Source: CAYMLL01 sp964390645 (GTDB taxonomy: Bacteria; Planctomycetota; UBA8108). Taken from it: a stretch of DNA of 63,028 nucleotides. This document shows, in pieces, positions 8,682 to 18,090 of this stretch (the stretch's first letter is position 1; every line of letters begins with the position of its first letter). A program made the translations under genes and the position numbers. Under the pieces are notes generated by a model, which had not been told where the DNA came from, ran no database searches, and was given only the letters and a program-made list of their open reading frames with translations. The stretch covers positions 1-63,028 of the forward strand of contig CAYMLL010000008.1 of the NCBI GenBank assembly GCA_964390645.1, read 5' to 3'.

Positions 8682-10754
8682 TTGATCGAAGAGAAGAACC
8701 CGCAGCAGTCCTCATCAGGTGAGAATTCGCCGCCGAAGAAGCACCGATTCGGTCTCTTCTACATCGTCCTTCTCATCCTGGCGGTGATCACGCTCCAGGC
8801 GTTCCTGACCTCGAGCCAGAACGTCGCGACGTACAACGAGTTCCGCGACCGTGTCGAGGACGGGCACGTCAAGTCCGTCGAGCTAGGGGGAGACGAGTAC
8901 ACGGGCGAGATGGAGATCCCCGAAGAGGCGCGCAAGAAGCTGGCAGAGGAGTCCAAGGCCCGAGTTCCGGGTCAGCCGCGAGGCCTCAAGTACGACCAGG
9001 CGAAGTTTCGTTTCAAGGTCAGGGTGAAGAAGAACGACGAGCAGGAGAAAGAGCTCGCCGACCTGCTCGAGGAGAAGGGGGTGACGTACAGCTTCCGGCC
9101 CGAGGGTGGCTTCTGGACAACCATGTTTGTCTGGATGCTGCCGCTCTTCCTCATCGTGGGTCTGTGGTTCATGCTCATGCGCCAGTCCGGCCAGCTCGGA
9201 CGAACGGCGATGTCATTCGGCAAGACGCGCGCCAAGCTCGCGCAGGAAGGCAAGGACGACGTCGACTTCAGCGACGTCGCCGGCTGCGACGAGGCCAAGG
9301 AGGAGCTGCAGGAGGTCGTCGAGTTCCTGCGCAACCCGAAGAAATACCAGACGCTCGGCGGCCGCATGCCGAAGGGCATCCTCCTCGTAGGCCCGCCCGG
9401 AACCGGCAAGACGCTGCTGGCGCGCGCCGTGGCGGGAGAAGCCGGCAAGCCCTTCTTCCAGCTCAGCGGATCCGACTTCGTCGAGATGTTTGTCGGCGTC
9501 GGAGCGGCGCGCGTGCGCGACCTCTTCCAGCAAGCGAAGACGAAGGCGCCGTGCATCGTCTTCGTCGACGAGCTCGATGCGGTCGGCCGGCACCGCGGCG
9601 CCGGGCTCGGCGGCGGACACGACGAGCGCGAACAGACCCTCAACCAGCTCCTCGTCGAGATGGACGGCTTCGATACGACGTCGGGTGTCATCTTCCTGGC
9701 GGCGACGAACCGTCCCGACGTGCTGGACCCCGCGCTCCTGCGACCAGGGCGCTTCGACCGTCAGGTGACGATCGACTCTCCCGACCTCAGAGGACGCGAG
9801 GAGATCCTCGCGGTCCACATCCGCGGCAAGCCGGTGGCGACCGACGTCGATCTCCACCACATCGCGGCGAGCACTCCCGGATTCACCGGCGCGGATCTCG
9901 CGAACGTCCTCAACGAGGCGGCATTGCTGTCAGCACGCCGCAAGCGCTCGAAGATCGCTCAGGCCGAGATCGACGAGGCCGTCGAACGTGTCATGGCCGG
10001 TCCCGAGCGGCGCAGCCGCAAGAGCAACGAGGAACAGCTCCAGCGCACGGCCTACCACGAGGCGGGCCACGCGCTCGTCGCGGAGCTGTGCGAGCACGCC
10101 GACCCGGTACGCAAGGTGACGATCGTGCCGCGCGGTCGTGCGCTCGGCTACACGATGATGACGCCGGAAGAAGACCAGTACTCGCAGTGCAAGGAGCAGC
10201 TCCTCGACCAGCTCAAGATGCTGCTGGCCGGGCGCGCCGCGGAACTCATCGTCTTCGACGAGCTCTGGACCGGGGCGACCAACGATCTCGAACGCGCCTC
10301 GCAGATCGCACGCGCGATGGTCTGTCGCCTGGGGATGAGCGACAATCTCGGCCCGGTCGTCTACGGACGCGAAAGCCAGCAGGTCTTTCTCGGCCGCGAC
10401 ATGACGCAGGAGGAGCGCAACTACAGCGAGAAGACCGCGCAAGCGATCGACGCCGAGGTGCGAGGCCTCCTGGACGACGCACACGATGAAGCGACACGGC
10501 TCCTGAAAGAGAACCTCTCGTGCCTGGAGGTGCTCGCCGGGACGCTTCTGGAGAAGGAGTCGATCGGCGGCAAGGAGCTCGACGTGCTGCTCGACCGCGA
10601 GCTCGGCGAGAAACGACGCAGGAAAGAGGGCGCCGGAAGCAGGGACGGGGACAGCAAGGCGAGCGCCCGTGGCGAGAGCGACGTCCCACGAGGTGAAGCC
10701 AGGGCCAAGGAGGCCGGCTCCGCGGCCCAGGCGCCAAACGTGAGCGCCGGCTGA
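8682..10754 (+). CDS. ftsH: ATP-dependent zinc metalloprotease FtsH
   Basis: 690 aa from a TTG; no ATG precedes the first membrane segment. Two membrane helices (about 27-45 and 146-166) flank a periplasmic domain. The AAA+ module carries GPPGTGKT (Walker A, residues 237-244), VFVDELDAVG (Walker B) and an RPGRFDR second region of homology. The M41 peptidase domain has the zinc motif HEAGH (His459, Glu460, His463). The protein degrades misfolded membrane and some cytosolic proteins at the inner membrane. Length is slightly above the usual 600-650 aa because of a low-complexity, charged C-terminal tail of about 60 residues. It converges with glnB. Confidence 0.95.
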   Translation: MIEEKNPQQSSSGENSPPKKHRFGLFYIVLLILAVITLQAFLTSSQNVATYNEFRDRVEDGHVKSVELGGDEYTGEMEIPEEARKKLAEESKARVPGQPRGLKYDQAKFRFKVRVKKNDEQEKELADLLEEKGVTYSFRPEGGFWTTMFVWMLPLFLIVGLWFMLMRQSGQLGRTAMSFGKTRAKLAQEGKDDVDFSDVAGCDEAKEELQEVVEFLRNPKKYQTLGGRMPKGILLVGPPGTGKTLLARAVAGEAGKPFFQLSGSDFVEMFVGVGAARVRDLFQQAKTKAPCIVFVDELDAVGRHRGAGLGGGHDEREQTLNQLLVEMDGFDTTSGVIFLAATNRPDVLDPALLRPGRFDRQVTIDSPDLRGREEILAVHIRGKPVATDVDLHHIAASTPGFTGADLANVLNEAALLSARRKRSKIAQAEIDEAVERVMAGPERRSRKSNEEQLQRTAYHEAGHALVAELCEHADPVRKVTIVPRGRALGYTMMTPEEDQYSQCKEQLLDQLKMLLAGRAAELIVFDELWTGATNDLERASQIARAMVCRLGMSDNLGPVVYGRESQQVFLGRDMTQEERNYSEKTAQAIDAEVRGLLDDAHDEATRLLKENLSCLEVLAGTLLEKESIGGKELDVLLDRELGEKRRRKEGAGSRDGDSKASARGESDVPRGEARAKEAGSAAQAPNVSAG

Positions 10755-10816
10755 CGCGGAGCGGCCCCCTTCGAGAGAGCGCTTCCCGGAGGCGAAACCG
10801 AGCCAGCCGGCTGCGG

Positions 10817-11164
10817 TCAGATCGCCTCGCTGCCTCGCTCCCCGGTGCGGATACGAATGCAATCCTCGAGCGGCAGGACGAAGATCTTGCCGTCGCCGAT
10901 CTTTCCCTCGGGACCGCTGCGACCACCCTTGATGATCGCCTCGATCGTCGGCTCGACAAAGTCGTCGTTGACCACGATCTCGAGCTTCACCTTGCGGATG
11001 AGGTTCACCTCGTATTCGTGACCACGGTAAACTTCCGTGTGCCCCTTCTGGCGTCCGATCCCCTGCACGTCGCTGACGGTGAGGCGAAAGACCTCGACCT
11101 TGCTGAGGGCGTCCTTGACGGACTCCAGTCGTGAGGGCTGGACGATAGCTGTGATCAACTTCAT
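10817..11164 (-). CDS. glnB: Nitrogen regulatory protein P-II (GlnB/GlnK)
   Basis: 115 aa, the normal PII length. It starts MKLITAIVQPSRLESVKDAL and continues with GIGRQKGHTEVYRGHEYEV (the T-loop, with the tyrosine that is uridylylated in proteobacteria), KVKLEIVV, and GGRSGPEGKIGDGKIFVLPL (nucleotide-binding B and C loops). It senses ATP/ADP and 2-oxoglutarate and controls nitrogen assimilation partners. It lies 105 nt downstream of glnD, its modifying enzyme, on the same strand, so the two are likely co-transcribed. No amtB is adjacent. Confidence 0.93.
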   Translation of the reverse strand: MKLITAIVQPSRLESVKDALSKVEVFRLTVSDVQGIGRQKGHTEVYRGHEYEVNLIRKVKLEIVVNDDFVEPTIEAIIKGGRSGPEGKIGDGKIFVLPLEDCIRIRTGERGSEAI

Positions 11165-11269
11165 GGCCTGGGTGCATCCCCGAAAAACAGGTGGACTCGG
11201 CGCCGCGAGGCGCGCGAGACGGTGTCCGAAACGATCGCGGTCGACGACCGTCTACAGAAGAGCATGCCG

Positions 11270-13939
11270 TTAGAACGGCCCTCCTTGCAAGAGAGCGGGC
11301 CCCGGACTCTCGGTCCGCGCCTCCAGTTCCCTCTCGATCAACGTCATGCGAGCAGGATTGGTCACCTTCTGACCGTCCGCCTCAACGACGAAGAAAACAT
11401 CTCTTGCGCGCGTACCGACCGTCGAGATCCTCGCCGAGCGGACGTCGAGCCCGAGGCGACTCAGGGCGCTGGCCTCATCGTGAAGCAAGCCCGGACGGTG
11501 CCCCGCGTTGACCTCGACAACCGTCGACTCGGCCGATAAGTCGTTACGCACAATAGCTTTGGGTCCGTACAGAGCGCGGGGTGTCTTGCCGATGCTACGG
11601 TGTCGGTTGTCTCGTAGCCACCGGCGGATGAGATCGTCGACGACGACGACCCGCGACTCGACCTGGTGCAGCTTCTTCCGGGTGCGCTCGACACGCCTCT
11701 CGACGGGAATGTTGACGTCATCCGCCACCGTCACCTGGAAAACATCCAGGGCGATACCATCCTTGCACGACAGGATGCGCGCCCCGAGGACATAGAAGCC
11801 CTCCGAAAGAAGAACGCCGGTCAGATCAGCGAAGAGCCGCTGACGATCCGAACAGCAGCACGTGATGTCGTGGTAGCCGGCGAAGCTCTCCACTCCGACT
11901 TGCGACTCGCCGGTCTCGCGGTATCGCGCGACCAGCTTGGCGTGCTCGAGAATGCGCTCGGGCACGAATTCGCGCACATAGCTCGCCGAGTCGACCGTCG
12001 CACAGTGCGAGCGAACTCGCTCGCGATCCTCCTCGTCGAGATCGGTGCCGGCCAGAACCTCGTCGAGATCGAATTCCGGCAGTACACCCGTCTGCAGGAA
12101 CTCGCGCGTGCGGCCGTAGACCTCGACCAGCTGGGCGCCCTTCCACGCCGTCCACACGTGGGGGCCCACGGAGCTGATATCGATGTACGTCAGCAGGTAG
12201 AGCATTCTGAGTCGCTGCTGCGTGCCGACGACATTGGCGAAGGATCGCACAACGTCGACCTCCGAGTAGTCCTGCCGCTGCGACACGCGGAACATCCACA
12301 GGTGGCGGTAGACGAGGAACCTCACCGTGTCGATGGTCTCCTCCTTGAGACCCAGTCGCTCGCAGACTAACCCGGCCGTCTGCGAGCCCGTGATCGAGTG
12401 GTCTCCCGACGCACCCTTGCCTACATCATGGAGGAGTAGAGCGATCCGCAGAGGCAGCAGACCGTCAATCTGCGCGAGAATCGAGTGGAAGTGTAAATCG
12501 TCGGAGCGCTCGCGATCACCCACCGCTGATCCCGCATCGGCGTTCGGAACGCGATCGTCCGACAGTCGCTCGATCGCGTCGAGCTTCTCGAGCGTGCGCA
12601 GCGTGTGCTCGTCGACCGTGTAGTGGTGGTAGCCGCCGGGGCTCACCAGGCCATCCACCTGTGCGAACTCGGGAATGATGCGCGCGAGTACGCCCGTCTT
12701 GTGCATGATCTTGAGCACCAGACCCGCGTTGCGGCCGTCACGGAGGATGCCCAGGAATGCCGTGCGGATGGAAGCAGATCCGGCAAAGTCGAGCGTCTCG
12801 TCCTTCAGCTTCAGACGTATCCACTCACGCAAAGCCTCGCTGATCTGCACGTCACGGCGGTGTGCCTCGACGAATATGCCGATGATCTCCTCGGCGAGAT
12901 CATCGGTCTCGGGCTCGTTCTTCAAGAAGAGCCGACCCTCGTACAGCAGGAGGTAACGACTGACCTGCGTCGCGACGATCTTGCGTGAGATCTGCCGGAG
13001 AAAACCCCGCCCCCCGGCACTCGTTTCCAGATAGAAGCGCAGGAACCGGTTCGTACTTCTCGCGTGCTGGTAGTAGTCGGCCATCAGCGCGCTGGCCGCG
13101 TCGCGCGCGCTGCCCTCGTACCCGAGGCCGCGCGCCACGTCGAGCGCGGAGTCCGACTCGAGAATGTCGTGCCTCATACCGTGGAGAAAGTGGTTCTCGA
13201 TCCTGACCCGCAAGAAGAAACGGTAGGCGTCCTCGAGGGCCGTGATGCGCTCCGGCGCGAACGGGCCGCCCCGGCGAAAGGCCTCGAAGGTGCCCTGTCG
13301 TCGCCGCATGTTCTCGATCCAGAGGAACCGCTGGATGTCGCGAAGACCGCAGAGCCCGTCCTTCAGGTGGGGCTCGAGCACGTAGATCGTGGCTCCCGGG
13401 GACCGGATCGAGGCTCGCAGCTGCTCTGTTTTCAGCCTCACGAAGACCTTTCGCGAGCGCCTGCGGTATCGGTCGATCACGCCAGACTGGAATCGTGCGT
13501 GAAGCCGCTTGCTGCCGGCGATCAACCGGTTGTCCAGCAGCGTGGCTGCCGTGATGACGTCCTCCGTCATGAAGCGGTACGATTCAGCCAGCGTACGCAC
13601 CGAGTGGCCGAGGTCAAAACCACTGTCCCACAGGAAAGTGACGAGCCGCCGGATCCTCTCCTCCGCCGCGTGCGGTCGGCGCAGGAAGAGCAGGTCGATA
13701 TCGGAGTACGGACACTGCTCCCGACGACCGTAGCCGCCGACCCCGATCAGCGCCACATGGCGCTGGTCCTCACCGAGCACGTCGATGAAGACGTCCGCCA
13801 GGATGGCGTCGATTCCCTCCGACAGCCCCCGACAGACCTCGAACGCGTCATCGCCGCGCCGATGCCGCCGACGAGTCTGGTCGAGACACCGGGAGACGGC
13901 GTCTCGAACCTGGTCGGTGGTGCGTGAGGGAACCGGCAC
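11270..13939 (-). CDS. glnD: Bifunctional [protein-PII] uridylyltransferase/uridylyl-removing enzyme GlnD
   Basis: 889 aa from a GTG at 13939. Domains in order: a nucleotidyltransferase (GVGGYGRREQCPYSDIDLLF, with the catalytic D-x-D), the GlnE/GlnD linker, an HD hydrolase domain (LLLHDVGKGASGDHS) that removes UMP, and two C-terminal ACT domains (around CSDRQRLFADLTGVLLSEGF and HRPGLLHDEASALSRLGLD) for glutamine sensing. It uridylylates PII when glutamine is low. The usual length is 850-900 aa, so it looks complete. A sigma-70-like promoter lies about 140 nt upstream, and glnB follows. Confidence 0.93.
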   Translation of the reverse strand: MPVPSRTTDQVRDAVSRCLDQTRRRHRRGDDAFEVCRGLSEGIDAILADVFIDVLGEDQRHVALIGVGGYGRREQCPYSDIDLLFLRRPHAAEERIRRLVTFLWDSGFDLGHSVRTLAESYRFMTEDVITAATLLDNRLIAGSKRLHARFQSGVIDRYRRRSRKVFVRLKTEQLRASIRSPGATIYVLEPHLKDGLCGLRDIQRFLWIENMRRRQGTFEAFRRGGPFAPERITALEDAYRFFLRVRIENHFLHGMRHDILESDSALDVARGLGYEGSARDAASALMADYYQHARSTNRFLRFYLETSAGGRGFLRQISRKIVATQVSRYLLLYEGRLFLKNEPETDDLAEEIIGIFVEAHRRDVQISEALREWIRLKLKDETLDFAGSASIRTAFLGILRDGRNAGLVLKIMHKTGVLARIIPEFAQVDGLVSPGGYHHYTVDEHTLRTLEKLDAIERLSDDRVPNADAGSAVGDRERSDDLHFHSILAQIDGLLPLRIALLLHDVGKGASGDHSITGSQTAGLVCERLGLKEETIDTVRFLVYRHLWMFRVSQRQDYSEVDVVRSFANVVGTQQRLRMLYLLTYIDISSVGPHVWTAWKGAQLVEVYGRTREFLQTGVLPEFDLDEVLAGTDLDEEDRERVRSHCATVDSASYVREFVPERILEHAKLVARYRETGESQVGVESFAGYHDITCCCSDRQRLFADLTGVLLSEGFYVLGARILSCKDGIALDVFQVTVADDVNIPVERRVERTRKKLHQVESRVVVVDDLIRRWLRDNRHRSIGKTPRALYGPKAIVRNDLSAESTVVEVNAGHRPGLLHDEASALSRLGLDVRSARISTVGTRARDVFFVVEADGQKVTNPARMTLIERELEARTESPGPALLQGGPF

Positions 13940-14252
13940 GAGATGACCCGGGGCTGGCCCGGCAGCAGTTCATGCCGGGAGGACGGCGGCTTCGAAACGC
14001 GTCCTGCGCACCCAAGCGGCCATCACGGCCACCTCGCAACGGCACTCAAATCCTCAGGAGAACCCAGGGCTCGACATCGGATTATGCCATAACGGCATCA
14101 CCACGATCAAGACCGCCGAGAAGACCCGCGGCCCTCGTCCCGCCCCGATGCCTCGCGCTCAACGACTGCCGGCAGCCGAAACCGCGGTCGCGCCCTGCCA
14201 GGCTCACCCGTCGCTCCGTTCTCGCGACTTCGTGCAGGTGACGACTCCGGGC
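13940..14252. other. Intergenic region between anti-sigma gene and glnD
   Basis: 313 bp with no convincing coding frame. The supportable content is the glnD promoter and its embedded inverted repeat at 14081-14110, listed separately. I see no RNA gene or repeat in the remainder. Confidence 0.6.
14081..14110 (-). promoter_or_regulatory. Sigma-70-like promoter of glnD-glnB with palindrome
   Basis: Read on the minus strand: TTGATC (-35, 14110-14105), 18 nt, then CATAAT (-10, 14086-14081), four and five of six consensus bases. Within the spacer and overlapping the -10 lies an inverted repeat, ATGCC-N5-GGCAT (14084-14098), a candidate operator. It is placed about 140 nt before the glnD GTG. No NtrC-like -24/-12 element was noticed. 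Confidence 0.5.
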
Positions 14253-15431
14253 TCAGAAACGCTGGAAGGCCGCACGCCACAACGGCGGCTGGACGCGGGT
14301 GGACGACCGTGGAATCGGTCCCGCGCTCCCGGGATGTGCGACCGGGATCGGCCGGCGCCCGAATCCCGCATCGATGCGGCCTCGACGAGGAGCCCCGATC
14401 ACCCGGTAGATCTCTCCACCGATGGCAGCGAGGCGGTCGGCGCGCTCGCGCTCCGACGACGTCGTGACCGACGCGGCCACCGGCACGACGCGACGCCAGC
14501 GCGACCACCCCCGGTAGCGTTCGGACCCGGCCGAGGCCGTCCCGTCTCCGCGGCGCGTTCCCCACAGCGCCAGGAGATCCTCTTCCAGAACGAGATAGAA
14601 CATCTCCTCGCGATCGTGGTGGACCGTGAGCCGGCGTATGACCGCCTCGTCGGTGAGAATGTCGACGACGAAGCGCGCCTCGGCGACCGGGACGGCGTCC
14701 GATTCCGGCTCGCCGACAGCGACGAGGCGCGCGTTCGGCAACCGGGAAGTCGAGGCGCCGAGCACGGAGCCCCCCGCTGCCGTCCCGCGCACATCCTCGC
14801 CGAGCACCCAGCGCATGCGCGTGAGATCGCCCGGCGCGAGCGATGCCGGCCGCGCGGAACGGCTCACGAGCTCCGTGCGCGAGGACGACGGAGCGTCAAC
14901 GGCCGCCCCGGAGAAGAAGACGAGCTGGACGGCAAGACCGACGACCAGCACCGCGGCCGCGATCCGTGCGACGCGCCACCGCGAGACGTGACGTCCCGGC
15001 CCTCTCTTCTCGGCAGCTCCCGACGCGGAAACCTCTTCCTCGGCCCTCCCCCTCCCGGCAAACAGGCGCGCGTCAACCACAAGATGCTGAACGCCGTCGT
15101 CGCCGACGTCACGCGAGGCCGGTGCGACCGAGTCGAGACGCTCCAGAATGCGGTCGCACCGCTCGCGAGATCGAGGCTCGTTGGCAAAAGGCCCCGCAAA
15201 CTGCAGGAAGGACTCGTCGGTGTCCTCACGCTCCGACCAGCTCCCGGCAACGCTCTCCTCGCCATCGGCAAGGAGACCGCGGGTCACCTCATCGTGAAGC
15301 ACGAGCAGGTCGCGACAGTCCGGACAGAGATCCAGGTGTCGACGCACCCGACGCATTTCCGACGACTCGAACAGTTCGCCGGCGGCAAAGAGCTCGAGCT
15401 CGGGTCTCAGGATCCTACAGGCTTCTTTCAC
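14253..15431 (-). CDS. Membrane anti-sigma factor with putative zinc finger
   Basis: 392 aa. The N-terminal cytoplasmic part has the zinc-finger anti-sigma signature H-x3-C-x2-C (RRHLDLCPDCRDLL, residues 31-44) that binds the partner sigma factor. One membrane helix follows at about residues 157-176 (IAAAVLVVGLAVQLVFF), and then a periplasmic domain of about 200 residues with no recognised family. Its start overlaps the end of the ECF sigma gene by 17 nt, the usual arrangement for a cognate pair. The signal sensed is unknown. Confidence 0.8.
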   Translation of the reverse strand: MKEACRILRPELELFAAGELFESSEMRRVRRHLDLCPDCRDLLVLHDEVTRGLLADGEESVAGSWSEREDTDESFLQFAGPFANEPRSRERCDRILERLDSVAPASRDVGDDGVQHLVVDARLFAGRGRAEEEVSASGAAEKRGPGRHVSRWRVARIAAAVLVVGLAVQLVFFSGAAVDAPSSSRTELVSRSARPASLAPGDLTRMRWVLGEDVRGTAAGGSVLGASTSRLPNARLVAVGEPESDAVPVAEARFVVDILTDEAVIRRLTVHHDREEMFYLVLEEDLLALWGTRRGDGTASAGSERYRGWSRWRRVVPVAASVTTSSERERADRLAAIGGEIYRVIGAPRRGRIDAGFGRRPIPVAHPGSAGPIPRSSTRVQPPLWRAAFQRF

Positions 15432-16014
15432 GCTTGCGGGCCACTCGCAGGCGCCGCGCGAGTCGGGATCGAGCGTCGCGGATCAGGTGATCCACACGGA
15501 CGAACGTCAGTCCCATCACGTCGGCGATCTCCTTGTACGATCGACCCTCGAAGTACTTGAGCTCGAGAGCCTCCCGTTCCCGCGACGGCATCCCCGAGAG
15601 CACCGAAGCGACCTCGTCACTCGGCAACTCGTCGACGAGCCTCCACCGCGTGAGCTCCACTCGACCGCGAAGCGCCTTGCGATCCGCGATGAGGTGGCGC
15701 ACGTGATCTCGACACAGGGAACGAGCGATCTGATAAAGCCAGGGCCCGAAGCGGTCGAGGTCTTTCAGCTCACCGATTCTCGAGTACGCCCGCAGGAACG
15801 TCTCCTGGCTGAGATCCTCGGCCTCGGCTGCGCAGCCTCCGAGAAGTCGCCGACAGAGCCCGAAGACCGCCGCCTCGTAGCACTCGACGAGCGGTCGGTA
15901 GGCCGTACGGTCCCCTTCGACGACGCGCTCGACCCACTCGCGCTCCGTGGGCCGCGCGGACGACATCGGCGACGGGGCCGCCCGGGCGGAAAGCGCGATG
16001 CCTTGGCGTTTCAT
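15415..16014 (-). CDS. ECF-type RNA polymerase sigma factor
   Basis: 199 aa from the ATG at 16014. The frame is open to a GTG at 16128, and another ATG lies at 15966; conserved sequence begins only at REWVERVVEGD. Region 2 is visible (LVECYEAAVFGLCRRLLG, AEDLSQETFLRAYSRI, FGPWLYQIARSLCRDHVR), and region 4 near the end (SGMPSREREALELKYFEGRS, YKEIADVMGL, VRVDHLIRDARSRL). It directs RNA polymerase to a stress or surface regulon and is held by the overlapping anti-sigma factor downstream. It follows the binding-protein gene of the ABC importer by 16 to 130 nt, depending on the start, on the same strand. Confidence 0.88.
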   Translation of the reverse strand: MKRQGIALSARAAPSPMSSARPTEREWVERVVEGDRTAYRPLVECYEAAVFGLCRRLLGGCAAEAEDLSQETFLRAYSRIGELKDLDRFGPWLYQIARSLCRDHVRHLIADRKALRGRVELTRWRLVDELPSDEVASVLSGMPSREREALELKYFEGRSYKEIADVMGLTFVRVDHLIRDARSRLARRLRVARKRERSL

Positions 16015-16144
16015 CCTGGGAGATGCGCGGCGAGGGCACAGTTCGCAGACTTCTCCAAGTCCAGTCTGTGCCCACTCTTGAATCGGGTCCCGGGAAGCTC
16101 TGATACGTCCATTCGGCGAAACTCTCACGCAGTCCGGCGCCGGA

Positions 16145-17167
16145 TCAGATGCCGAAATCGTAGCGGTCGATAGTCTCGGCGGTGAAACGGATCGGATCGG
16201 AGAGGATCACCATTCTGGGATCCTTCGACGAGAAAGTCAACTCGAGCGAAGTACCGATCGAGCGCCCCGCCTCCAGCTTCTGGCCCTCGACCAGCAGCTT
16301 CGCACAGTGCACGGTCAGGTAGCCGAGATCTCGAGGGTCCCAGAGAAAGAAGCACTCCAGCACTCCGTCCTTGATGTACGACCGCATGCGGCCGGGCGTC
16401 GAGTTGCCGACGAGCTTGACCTCCCCGACACGGTTCGCCAGCTGGATCGCCTTCGCAGCGCCGGGCACCGAGTTCGAGTCGTAAGCGATGATCCCCCCGA
16501 GCTTCGGGTAGGCGTTCAGGAGGGTGCCGACGACGTCCTGAGCCTTCTTCTCGTCCTCCTCGGTGACGCGCGTGTCGACGAGCTTCATGCGCGGGTACCT
16601 CTGCGCCGCACGCCTCTCGACAACCTCACGCCAGCCGTTGAGGTTGGCCGCGTCGAGGCTCGCCAGGACATTAGCCCACTCGCCTTCCTCTCCCATCTGA
16701 CGGGCCAGCTCGTCGATCAGAGTCGTACCGAGCTTCTCGTCATCGACCTGGTTGACCATCAAGTCCCGTCCGCTCTTCGACGCGTCGGTGTCCCACGTCA
16801 GCACCTTGATGCCGGCCTTCTGAGCCTCCGCGACCCACTTCTTCACCGACTCGGGATCGTTCGGAGCGATGCAGATCGCGTCAACGCCCTGACGGATCCA
16901 CGTCTCGAGGAAGTCGTTCTGCTCCGGCGCGCTGGGGGTCGTCGGACCGTCATAGATCAGCTTCACGCCGAGTTCGTCCGCGGCCCTCTTCGCGCCGATT
17001 TCGCAGGCGTTGAAATAGTCGATGCCAACGAGCTTCGGCATCATCGCTAAGCGGATCGTGTCCACGTCCCGCGCGGCCTCCTTCCAACCTCCGGCGCCGC
17101 CCCCGACCAGCAGGCCCAGAACCACCCCGACCGTCAAGAACCTCGAGCACGCCGCCTTCGTCGCCAT
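16145..17167 (-). CDS. Periplasmic sugar-binding protein, LsrB/RhaS-like
   Basis: 340 aa from the ATG at 17167, chosen because a signal peptide (FLTVGVVLGLLVGGGAGG) follows at once; a start 11 codons earlier is possible. It is a type-1 periplasmic binding protein: RLAMMPKLVGIDYFNACEIG, YDGPTTPSAPEQ, VLTWDTDAS, LGGIIAYDSNSVPGAAKA and STPGRMRSYIKDGVLECFF recall AI-2-binding LsrB and rhamnose-binding RhaS more than ribose-binding RbsB. It captures the ligand for the permeases and ATPase encoded just upstream. No lipobox is seen. The ligand is not determined; no lsrK/lsrF or rhamnose catabolic genes are adjacent. Confidence 0.8.
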   Translation of the reverse strand: MATKAACSRFLTVGVVLGLLVGGGAGGWKEAARDVDTIRLAMMPKLVGIDYFNACEIGAKRAADELGVKLIYDGPTTPSAPEQNDFLETWIRQGVDAICIAPNDPESVKKWVAEAQKAGIKVLTWDTDASKSGRDLMVNQVDDEKLGTTLIDELARQMGEEGEWANVLASLDAANLNGWREVVERRAAQRYPRMKLVDTRVTEEDEKKAQDVVGTLLNAYPKLGGIIAYDSNSVPGAAKAIQLANRVGEVKLVGNSTPGRMRSYIKDGVLECFFLWDPRDLGYLTVHCAKLLVEGQKLEAGRSIGTSLELTFSSKDPRMVILSDPIRFTAETIDRYDFGI

Positions 17168-18090
17168 GAAACCGTCCACCTTTCGTTCGTATTCAGCCAC
17201 ACACCGAGGACCAGCAGGCCTCCGAGCAAGAGATAACGGACATAGTGTTCCTTGAACGGAAGCTCGATGGAAGAGAGTTTCAGTCCCTGGAGCCCGATGT
17301 TCAGCACGGTGACGATCAGCACGCCGAGCAAGGTGCCCACCACCGACCCCGCGCCACCCTGCACTCGAGTGCCACCCAGCACAGTCGCGACGATGACGTG
17401 CAACTCGAGTCCCTTGATCGAGCTTGCCTGCACCGAGCCGTTGCGACCGATGAAGACCAGCGAGGTCAATGTCGCGAGAACGCCCACCAGCGCGTAGACC
17501 TCGAGCAGCCGTCGGGTGACGCGAATCCCGGCGTAGCGAGCCGCGACACGGTTGCCGCCGATCATCAGAATCTCCTCATGCCAGCGCGAACGTGCGAGAA
17601 GCCAGCCGCCGAGCCCGTAGACGACGAGCGCAGCCATGCAGACGAACGGCCACTCGCCGAAGAGCGCCCATTCTTCCGAGTCGAACGGGATCGATGTGCG
17701 ATCGCCAACGACGACCCAGCAGCAGCCGCGGTACAGGAACAGCGTACCGAGCGTCGCGATGATCGGCGGGATGTCGAGCCACGCGACGAGAACCCCGTTG
17801 AAGAGCCCGAGCGAGAGTCCGACGACGAGCGCGATCGGCAGAGCCCCGAAGCCGAAGGCACCGTCGAGCAGGCTCCCCAGCACGCAGACGATCAGCACCG
17901 TCATCGACGCGACCGAGAGGTCGATTCCCGCCGTCATCAGAACGAGCGTCATGCCGAAAGCGAGGAACACGAGACGGCCAGCCTGCTCGATGACCGCCGA
18001 GCCGAGCGCAGGACTCAATTCCTCCGCACCGACGGCCAGGATCACCGCAACCTCGCCGACGAGAATCGCGAGCAGGACGAGGTTCTTCAC
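17134..18090 (-). CDS. ABC sugar transporter permease 2
   Basis: 318 aa. The real start is the GTG at 18090, which overlaps the stop of the upstream permease by 3 nt (GTGA) behind GGAGGAG; the frame stays open further upstream but only as a shadow of permease 1. It is a RbsC/LsrD-type permease with about ten hydrophobic segments and the family marks TAGIDLSVASMTVL, NGVLVAWLDIPPIIATLGTL and VLGGTRVQGGAGSVVGTLLG. It forms the channel with permease 1. Its 3' end overlaps the binding-protein start by 34 nt, a sign of translational coupling. Confidence 0.87.
   Translation of the reverse strand: MKNLVLLAILVGEVAVILAVGAEELSPALGSAVIEQAGRLVFLAFGMTLVLMTAGIDLSVASMTVLIVCVLGSLLDGAFGFGALPIALVVGLSLGLFNGVLVAWLDIPPIIATLGTLFLYRGCCWVVVGDRTSIPFDSEEWALFGEWPFVCMAALVVYGLGGWLLARSRWHEEILMIGGNRVAARYAGIRVTRRLLEVYALVGVLATLTSLVFIGRNGSVQASSIKGLELHVIVATVLGGTRVQGGAGSVVGTLLGVLIVTVLNIGLQGLKLSSIELPFKEHYVRYLLLGGLLVLGVWLNTNERWTVSWRRRRRARGS

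Noticed and set aside
10804..10813. Palindrome CAGCCGGCTG between ftsH and glnB as a terminator
   Set aside because: Five-bp arms with no loop and no T-run; too weak to claim.
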